Notes under the pieces: generated by a model
What the model saw: the letters and a program-made list of their open reading frames with translations, nothing else
Told to the model about the DNA's origin: nothing
The model's database searches: none
Source: Leptodactylus fallax
Taxonomy: Eukaryota; Chordata; Amphibia; Anura; Leptodactylidae
Assembly: GCA_947044405.1 (NCBI GenBank)
Contig: CAMRHE010001071.1
Coordinates: 62,001 to 126,000 of the forward strand
Direction of reading: 5' to 3'
Length of the DNA: 64,000 bases
Program-made: the position numbers and the translations under genes
Part shown: positions 54,560 through 64,000 of the stretch, one piece after another
How the letters are laid out: every line of letters begins with the position of its first letter
Numbering within the stretch: position 1 is the first letter of the stretch

Positions 54560-55600
54560 CTCTTTGGTTACTTATAGTTCAAGAATGTGAAATGTCAGAA
54601 TTTATTTCAGCTTTCCATTCATTACGTTCCCAGGAGATCAGAACTTTCTATACACCAACTTCACTTTGCCTTTAAATAACTTGGAAGCTTCTGAGTTTTA
54701 CTAGACATCATGAGAGGTCATAGGATTCCAGATTGTGGTCCTCTAGGAGTCTGGAAGATACCACCATGATCTGATAAAACCCCACAGGGCCGCTCCACCA
54801 TCATACCACTGAGGAAGGAGGCGCCTTCTGTGGCCTAAAGTGTGTCCTATATCCACGGGACTGAAAGACCTCTCAGCAGGGAAGAAGCCACCACTCCAAA
54901 ACCACCAGAAGAAAGCCACAACCACCCATGGGGACAAAGATCTGACGGTCTGGAGGAATGTCCTCTGTTCAGAAGGAACACAAATGGAAGAGTCTGGCCA
55001 TAATGACCATCATTGTGTACGGAGGAGAAAGGCTGAGGCTCGCCAACCATGAAGCACAGGGGTGGCAGCGTCATGTGGTGGGTGGATCTGCTGCAGGAAG
55101 GACTGGCGCATGTTGCAAAATAGATGGTGATATGAGGAAGAAAAACGATGAAGAGATACTGCAGCATCTCAAGACATCAGCCAGGAAGTTATGACTTGGA
55201 CATAAGTCTTCTAAATGGCCATTGACCTCAAGCCTATGCCCAAAGTCATGGCACAATGGGTTAAGGACAACAAAGTAACGAAGTGGCCATCACAGAGACC
55301 GGACCTCAATCCTACAGGAAATGTAAGGGCAGAACTGAAAATGTGTGTGCGAGCAAGAGGGGCAACAAGCCCACCACCTCAGCTACAGAAGTTTCTCTGG
55401 AATGGTGATGGCTGAACCTCAGGAGAGTCCTCAAGTCAAGGCCCGGGAGGCTCACTGAGAAGACTCAGTCCAAACCAAAATATCATTATTACAGGCCCAG
55501 CATAAAATAATCCCAGGTCGGGGGAGGTGTAATAATAATAATAATAATAATAAAAACCTTTCAGCTGTCCCGGCCTCCACCATGGTCAAAATGTCATGAT
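54560..55600 (+). mobile_element. Ancient Tc1/mariner relic
   Basis: Readable fragments include VWRNVLCSEGTQ (region of the first catalytic Asp), KHRGGSVMWWVDLLQEG (the K.GGGS.M.W motif) and SGHHRDRTSILQE (decayed SQSPDLNPIEN). Many stops and frameshifts. Ends are not defined; the limits are approximate. Confidence 0.7.
55531..55556. repeat. (TAA)n microsatellite
   Basis: A run of about eight taa units. Confidence 0.95.
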
Positions 55601-55689
55601 ATTGCGGTAGTATGTGATGATGTCCTCAAAGAGGCGTAGCCTGGGGTTCAGCCTGGGGGGGGGGGGGGCAAATATCTCCAAGTGGGCCC

Positions 55690-58600
55690 CCTACCTGTGT
55701 ATCCTAATATTATCATTATACAGTGACCATATAGTGGTAAATACCAGCTGTACACAGGGCTCTTTAGACAGTATACAGTGACTATATAGTGGTATATACC
55801 AGCTGTACACAGGGCTCTGCAGGCAGTATACAGTGACCATATAGCGGTATATACTGGCTGTACACAGGACTCTGCAGACAGTATAGAGTGACCATATAGT
55901 GGTATATACCGGCTGTACACGGGGCTCTGCACACAGTATACAGTGACCATATAGCGGTATATACCGGCTGTACACAGGGCTCTGCAGACAGTATACAGTG
56001 ACTATATAGTGGTATATACCGGCTGTACACAGGGCTCTGCAGACAGTATACAGTGACTATATAGTGGTATACACCGGCTGTACACAGAGCTCTGCAGACA
56101 GTATACAGTGACTATATAGCGGTATATACTGGCTGTACACGGGGCCTGCAGACAGTATACAGTGACCATATAGTGGTATATACCGGCTGTACACAGGGCT
56201 CTGCACACAGTATACAGTGACCATATAGAGGTATATACTAGCTGTACACGGGGCTCTGCAGACAGTATACAGTGACTATATAGTGGTATATACTGGCTGA
56301 CACGGGGCTCTGCAGACAGTATACAGTGACCACATAGTGGTATATACCGGCTGTACACGGGGCTCTGCAGACAGTAAACAGTGACTATATAGTGGTATAT
56401 ACCGGCTGTACACAGGACTCTGCAGACAGTATACAGTGACTATATAGAGGTATATACTGGCTGTACACGGGGCTCTGCAGACAGTATACAGTGACCGTAT
56501 AGTGGTATTTACCGGCTGTACACAGGGCTCTGCAGACAGTATACAGTGACCATATAGTGGTATATACCGGCTGACACAGGGATCTGCAGACAGTATACAG
56601 TGACTATATAGTGGTATATACCAGCTGTACACGGGGCTCTGTAGACAGTATAGAGTGACTATATAGTGGTATATACCGGCTGTCACGGGGCACTGCAGAC
56701 AGTATACAGTGACCATATAGCGGTATATACCGGCTGTACACAGGGCTCTGCAGACAGTATACAGTGACTATATAGTGGTATATACCGGCTGTACACAGGG
56801 CTCTGCAGACAGTATACAGTGACCATATAGTGGTATATACCGGCTGTACACAGGGCTCTGCACACAGTATACAGTGACCATATAGTGGTATATACCGGCT
56901 GTACACAGGGCTCTGCAGACAGTATACAGTGACCATATAGTGGTATATACCGGCTGTACACAGGGATCTGCAGACAGTATACAGTGACTATATAGTGGTA
57001 TATACCAGCTGTACACGGGGCTCTGTAGACAGTATAGAGTGACATATAGTGGTATATACCGGCTGTACACGGGGCACTGCAGACAGTATACAGTGACCAT
57101 ATAGCGGATATACCGGCTGTCACAGGGCTCTGCAGACAGTATACAGTGACCATATAGTGGTATATACCGGCTGTGCACGGGGCTCTGCAGACAGTATACA
57201 GTGACCAATAGCGGTATATACCGGCGACGGGGCTCTGCAGACAGTATACAGTGACCATATAGTGGATATACCGGCTGTACACGGGCTCTGCAGACAGTAT
57301 ACAGTGACTATATAGTGGTATATACCGGCTGTACACAGGGCTCTGCAGACAGTATAAAGTGACTATATAGTGGTATATACCGGCTATACACAGGACTCTG
57401 CAGACAGTATACAGTGACTATATAGTGGTATATACCGGCTCTACACAGGGCTCTGCAGACAGTATACAGTGACCATATAGTGGTATATACCGGCTGTACA
57501 CAGGACTCTGCAGACAGTATACAGTGACTATATAGTGGTATATATAGCGGCTGTACACAGGGCTCTGCAGGAAGTATACAGTGACTATATAGTGGTATAT
57601 ACCGGCTGTACACAGGGCTCTGCAGACAGTATACAGTGACTATATAGAGGTATATACTGGCTGTACACAGGGCTCTGCAGACAGTATACAGTGACTATAT
57701 AGTGGTATATTCCGACTGTACACGAGACTCTGCAGACAGTATACAGTGACCATATAGTGGTATATACCGGCCGTACACAGGACTTTGCAGATAGTATACA
57801 GTGACTATATAGTGGTATATACCGGCTGTACACAAGGCTCTGCAGACAGTATACAATGACCATATAGTGGTATATACCGGCTGTACACAGGGCTCTGCAG
57901 ACAGTATACAGTGACGATATAGCGGTATATACCGGCTGTACACAGGGCTCTGCAGACAGTATAGAGTGACTATATAGTGGTATATTCCGACTGTACACAA
58001 GACTCTGCAGACAGTATACAGTGACCATATAGTGGTATATACCGGCTATACACAGGACTCTGCAGACAGTATACAGTGACTATATAGTGGTATACACCGG
58101 CTGTACACAGAGCTCTGCAGACAGTATACAGTGACTATATAGCGGTATATACTGGCTGTACACGGGGCTCTGCAGACAGTATACAGTGACCATATAGTGG
58201 TATATACCGGCTGTACACAGGGCTCTGCACACAGTATACAGTTACCATATAGAGGTATATACTAGCTGTACACCGGGCTCTGCAGACAGTATACAGTGAC
58301 TATATAGAGGTATATACTGGCTGTACACAGGGCTCTGCAGACAGTATACAGTGACCACATAGTGGTATATACCGGCTGTACACGGGGCTCTGCAGACAGT
58401 AAACAGTGACTATATAGCGGTATATACCGGCTGTACACAGGGCTCTGCAGACAGTATACAGTGACGATATAGCGGTATATACCGGCTGTACACAGGGCTC
58501 TGCAGACAGTATACAGTGATCATATAGTGGTATATACCGGCTGTACACGGGGCTCTGCACACAGTATACAGTGACTATATAGCGGTATATACCAGCTGTA

Positions 58601-61600
58601 CACGGGGCTCTGCACACAGTATACAGTGACTATATAGTGGTATATACCGGCTGTACACAGGGCTCTGCAGACAGTATACAGTGACCGTATAGTGGTATTT
58701 ACCGGCTGTACACAGGGCTCTGCAGACAGTATACAGTGACCATATAGTGGTATAAACCAGCTGTACACAGAGCTCTGCAGACAGTATACAGTGACCATAT
58801 AGTGGTATATACTGGCTGTACACAGGGATCTGCAGACAGTATACAGTGACTATATAGTGGTATATACCGGCTGTACACGGGGCACTGCAGACAGTATACA
58901 GTGACCATATAGCGGTATATACCGGCTGTGCACGGGGCTCTGCAGACAGTATACAGTGACCATATAGTGGTATATACCGGCTGTACACGGGTCTCTGCAG
59001 ACAGTATACAGTGACCATATAGTGGTATATACCGGCTGTACACAGGGCTCTGCAGACAGTATATAGTGACCATATAGTGGTATATACCGGCTGTACACAG
59101 GGCTCTGCAGACAGTATACAGTGACTATATAGTGGTATATACCGGCTGTACACAGGGCTCTGCAGACAGTATACAGTGACCGTATAGTGGTATATACCGG
59201 CTGTACACAGGGATCTGCAGACAGTATACAGTGACCATATAGTGGTATATACCGGCTGTACACAGGGCTCTGCAGACAGTATACAGTGACTATATAGTGG
59301 TATATACCGGCTGTACACAGAGCTCTGCAGACAGTATACAGTGAGCATATAGTGGTATATACCGGCTGTACACAGGGCTCTGCAGACAGTATACAGTGAC
59401 CATATAGTGGTATATACCGGCTGTACACAGGGCTCTGCAGACAGTATACAGTGACTATATAGTGGTATATACCGGCTGTACACAGGGCTCTGCAGACAGT
59501 ATACAGTGACTATATATTGGTATATGCCGGCTGTACACAGGACTCTGCAGACAGTATACAGTGACTATATAGTGGTATATACCGGTTGTACAAAGCGATC
59601 TGCAGACAGTATACAGTGACGATATAGTGGTATATACCGGCTGTACACAGGACTCTGCAGACAGTATACAGTGACTATATCGTGGTATATACCGGCTGTA
59701 CACGGGTCTCTGCAGACAGTATACAGTGACTATATAGTGGTATATACCGGCTGTACCTACAGTATACAGTGACCATATAGCGGTATATACCGGCTGTACA
59801 CAGGGCTCTGCAGACAATATAGAGTGACTATATAGTGGTATATACCGGCTGTACACAGGGCTCTGCAGACAGTATACAGTGATCATATAGTGGTATCTAC
59901 CGGCTGTACACAGGACTCTGCAGACATTATACAGTGACTATATAGTGGTATATACCGGCTGTACACAGGGCTCTGCAGACAGTATACAGTGACTATATAG
60001 TGGTATATACCGGCTGTACACAGGGCTCTGCAGACAGTATACAGTGACTATATAGTGGTATATACCGGCTCTACACAAGACTCTGCAGACAGTATACAGT
60101 GACTATATAGTGGTATATACCGGCTGTACACAGGGCTCTGCAGACAGTATACAGTGACCATATAGCGGTATATACCGGCTGTACACAGGGCTCTGCAGAC
60201 AGTATACAGTGACTATATAGCGGTATATACCGGCTGTACACAGGACTCTGCAGACAGTATACAGTGACTATATAGAGGTATATACTGGCTGTACACGGGG
60301 CTCTGCAGACAGTATACAGTGACCACATAGTGGTATATACCGGCTGTACACGGGGCTCTGCAGACAGTATACAGTGACCACATAGTGGTATATACCGGCT
60401 GTACACGGGGCTCTGCAGACAGTATACAGTGACTATATAGTGGTATATACCGACTGTACACAGGGCTCTGCAGACAGTATACAGTGACTATATAGAGGTA
60501 TATACTGGCTGTACATGGGGCTCTGCAGACAGTATACAGTGACCGTATAGTGGTATATACCGGCTGTACACGGGGCACTGCAGACAGTATACAGTGACCA
60601 TATAGCGGTATATACCGGCTGTGCACGGGGCTCTGCAGACAGGATACAGTGACTATATAGTGGTATATACCGGCTGTACACGGGGCTCTGCAGACAGTAT
60701 ACAGTGACTATATAGTGGTATATACCGGCTCTACACAGGACTCTGCAGACAGTATACAGTGACTATATAGTGGTATATACCGGCTGTACACAGGACTCTG
60801 CAGACAGTATACAGTGACCATATAGTGGTATATACCGGCTCTACACAGGACTCTGCAGACAGTATATAGTGACCATATAGTGGTATATACCGGCTCTACA
60901 CTGGGCTCTGCAGACAGTATACAGTGACTATATAGTGGTATATATAGCGGCTGTACACAGGACTCTGCAGACATTATACAGTGACTATATAGTGGTATAT
61001 ACCGGCTGTACACAGGGCTCTGCAGACAGTATACAGTGACGATATAGCGGTATATACCGGCTGTAAACAGGGCTCTGCAGACAGTATACAGTGACTATAT
61101 AGCGGTATATACCGGCTGTACACAGGGCTCTGCAGACAGTATACAGTGACTATATAGTGGTATATACCGGCTGTACACAGGAGTCTGCAGACATTATACA
61201 GTGACTATATAGTGGTATATATAGCGGCTGTACACAGGACTCTGCAAACAGTATACAGTGACTATATAGTGGTATATACCGGCTGTACACAGGGCTCTGC
61301 AGACAGTATACAGTGACGATATAGCGGTATATACCGGCTGTACACAGGGCTCTGCAGACAGTATACAGTGAGCATATAGTGGTATATACCGGCTGTACAC
61401 AGGGCTCTGCACCCAGTATACAGTGACGATATAGCGGTATATACCGGCTGTACACAGGGCTCTGCAGACAGTATACAATGACTATATAGTGGTATATACC
61501 GGCTGTACACAGGACTCTGCAGACATTATACAGTGACTATATAGTGGTATATACCGGCTGTACACGGGTCTCTGCAGACAGTATACAGTGACTATATAGT

Positions 61601-64000
61601 GGTATATACCGGCTGTACACGGGTCTCTGCAGACAGTATACAGTGACTATATAGTGGTATATACCGGCTGTACACAGGGCTCTGCAGACAGTATAGAGTG
61701 ACCATATAGTGGTATATACTGGCTGTACACAGGACTCTGCAGGCAGTATACAGTGACTATATAGTGGTATATACCAGCTGTACACAGGGCTCTGCAGGCA
61801 GTATACAGTGACCATATAGCGGTATATACCGGCTGTACACAGGGCTCTGCAGACAGTATACAGTGACTATATAGTGGTATATACCGGCTGTACACAGGGC
61901 TCTGCAGACAGTATACAGTGACTATATAGTGGTATATACCGGCTCTACACAAGACTCTGCAGACAGTATACAGTGACTATATAGTGGTATACACCGGCTG
62001 TACACAGAGCTCTGCAGACAGTATACAGTGACTATATAGCGGTATATACTGGCTGTACACGGGGCTCTGCAGACAGTATACAGTGACCATATAGTGGTAT
62101 ATACCGGCTGTACACAGGGCTCTGCACACAGTATACAGTGACCATATAGAGGTATATACTAGCTGTACACGGGGCTCTGCAGACAGTATACAGTGACTAT
62201 ATAGTGGTATATACTGGCTGTACACGGGGCTCTGCAGACAGTATACAGTGACCACATAGTGGTATATACCGGCTGTACACGGGGCTCTGCAGACAGTAAA
62301 CAGTGACTATATAGTGGTATATACCGGCTGTACACAGGACTCTGCAGACAGTATACAGTGACTATATAGAGGTATATACTGGCTGTACACGGGGCTCTGC
62401 AGACAGTATACAGTGACCGTATAGTGGTATTTACCGGCTGTACACAGGGCTCTGCAGACAGTATACAGTGACCATATAGTGGTATATACCGGCTGTACAC
62501 AGGGATCTGCAGACAGTATACAGTGACTATATAGTGGTATGTACCAGCTGTACACGGGGCTCTGTAGACAGTATAGAGTGACTATATAGTGGTATATACC
62601 GGCTGTACACGGGGCACTGCAGACAGTATACAGTGACCATATAGCGATATATACCGGCTGTACACAGGGCTCTGCAGACAGTATACAGTGACTATATAGT
62701 GGTATATACCGGCTGTACACAGGGCTCTGCAGACAGTATACAGTGACCATATAGTGGTATATACCGGCTGTACACAGGGCTCTGCACACAGTATACAGTG
62801 ACCATATAGTGGTATATACCGGCTGTACACAGGGCTCTGCAGACAGTATACAGTGACCATATAGTGGTATATACCGGCTGTACACAGGGATCTGCAGACA
62901 GTATACAGTGACTATATAGTGGTATATACCAGCTGTACACGGGGCTCTGTAGACAGTATAGAGTGACTATATAGTGGTATATACCGGCTGTACACGGGGC
63001 ACTGCAGACAGTATACAGTGACCATATAGCGGTATATACCGGCTGTACACAGGGCTCTGCAGACAGTATACAGTGACCATATAGTGGTATATACCGGCTG
63101 TGCACGGGGCTCTGCAGACAGTATACAGTGACCATATAGCGGTATATACCGGCTGTGCACGGGGCTCTGCAGACAGTATACAGTGACCATATAGTGGTAT
63201 ATACCGGCTGTACACGGGTCTCTGCAGACAGTATACAGTGACTATATAGTGGTATATACCGGCTGTACACAGGGCTCTGCAGACAGTATAAAGTGACTAT
63301 ATAGTGGTATATACCGGCTATACACAGGACTCTGCAGACAGTATACAGTGACTATATAGTGGTATATACCGGCTCTACACAGGGCTCTGCAGACAGTATA
63401 CAGTGACCATATAGTGGTATATACCGGCTGTACACAGGACTCTGCAGACAGTATACAGTGACTATATAGTGGTATATATAGCGGCTGTACACAGGGCTCT
63501 GCAGGAAGTATACAGTGACTATATAGTGGTATATACCGGCTGTACACAGGGCTCTGCAGACAGTATACTGTGACTATATAGAGGTATATACTGGCTGTAC
63601 ACAGGGCTCTGCAGACAGTATACAGTGACTATATAGTGGTATATTCCGACTGTACACAAGACTCTGCAGACATTATACAGTGACCATATAGTGGTATATA
63701 CCGGCCGTACACAGGACTTTGCAGATAGTATACAGTGACTATATAGTGGTATATACCGGCTGTACACAAGGCTCTGCAGACAGTATACAATGACCATATA
63801 GTGGTATATACCGGCTGTACACAGGGCTCTGCAGACAGTATACAGTGACGATATAGCGGTATATACCGGCTGTACACAGGGCTCTGCAGACAGTATAGAG
63901 TGACTATATAGTGGTATATTCCGACTGTACACAAGACTCTGCAGACAGTATACAGTGACCATATAGTGGTATATACCGGCTATACACAGGACTCTGCAGA
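55690..64000. repeat. Large 55-bp minisatellite array, open at the right window edge
   Basis: About 150 copies of a 55-bp unit (gtatacagtgactatatagt, ggtatataccggctgtacac, agggctctgcagaca). Each unit holds the palindrome actatatagt or a variant. Many overlapping Tyr/Cys-rich reverse-strand ORFs are artefacts of the repeat. Variant order is shared between distant blocks: 57340-58066 is almost identical to 63274-64000 (offset about 5,934 bp). Confidence 0.98.

Noticed and set aside
54621..54720. Possible further coding exon upstream of the Kunitz gene.
   Set aside because: The sequence fits the edge of the old Tc1 relic better and shows no splice sites or reading frame.
55648..63962. Dozens of minus-strand ORFs of 80 to 300 codons rich in Tyr, Ile and Cys.
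   Set aside because: All are shifted copies of the same 55-bp unit. Cys regularity comes from the repeat, not from a cysteine-rich protein family.

Overview
The window looks like nuclear DNA of a vertebrate, most probably an anuran amphibian. Genes are split into short GT-AG exons, there are three Tc1-type transposons, a TTAA-flanked MITE-like element and a LINE remnant of a kind I know from frog genomes. The organism call is inference; no marker gene names a species. There are no prokaryotic operons, no CRISPR array, and I found no tRNA or rRNA gene.

Roughly 70% of the 64 kb is tandem repeat: about twenty unrelated minisatellites with units of about 27 to 141 bp. The two largest run off the window ends: a 40-bp unit (1-14690) and a 55-bp unit (55690-64000). 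Nearly every long open reading frame lies in these arrays and is an artefact of repeat periodicity.

Two genes can be reconstructed exon by exon. They converge tail to tail. Gene 1 (+, 15079-30777, poly(A) signal at 31038) is the 3' part of an unconventional myosin: the last part of the motor domain including RCIKPN, the converter region, one IQ motif, a short charged helix, a Pro/Arg linker and a C-terminal SH2 domain. Its 17 exons join in a continuous frame of 566 residues. The 5' part lies left of the window or beyond the 40-bp array. Gene 2 (-, 54179 down to 35535, poly(A) signal at 35483-35488) encodes a complete 204-residue type I membrane protein: signal peptide, a Kunitz-like domain that lacks the C14-C38 disulfide, an intact Kunitz domain, a short stalk, one transmembrane helix and a basic tail. 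The layout is that of SPINT2/HAI-2.

Between the genes (31044-35400) are two minisatellites and one isolated exon-like ORF (33336-33581) whose acceptor sequence looks like the seed of the array next to it. Gene 2's introns hold two adjacent Tc1 elements in opposite orientations, a LINE fragment with a minisatellite grown inside it, and a 449-bp element with two interleaved perfect inverted repeats flanked by a 13-bp direct repeat. Beyond the promoter side of gene 2 lie a very old Tc1 relic and the 55-bp array.

The most interesting points are the myosin-SH2 architecture, the paired loss of one disulfide in the first Kunitz domain, the interleaved inverted-repeat element, and arrays that seem to have grown from splice acceptors or from a transposon segment.
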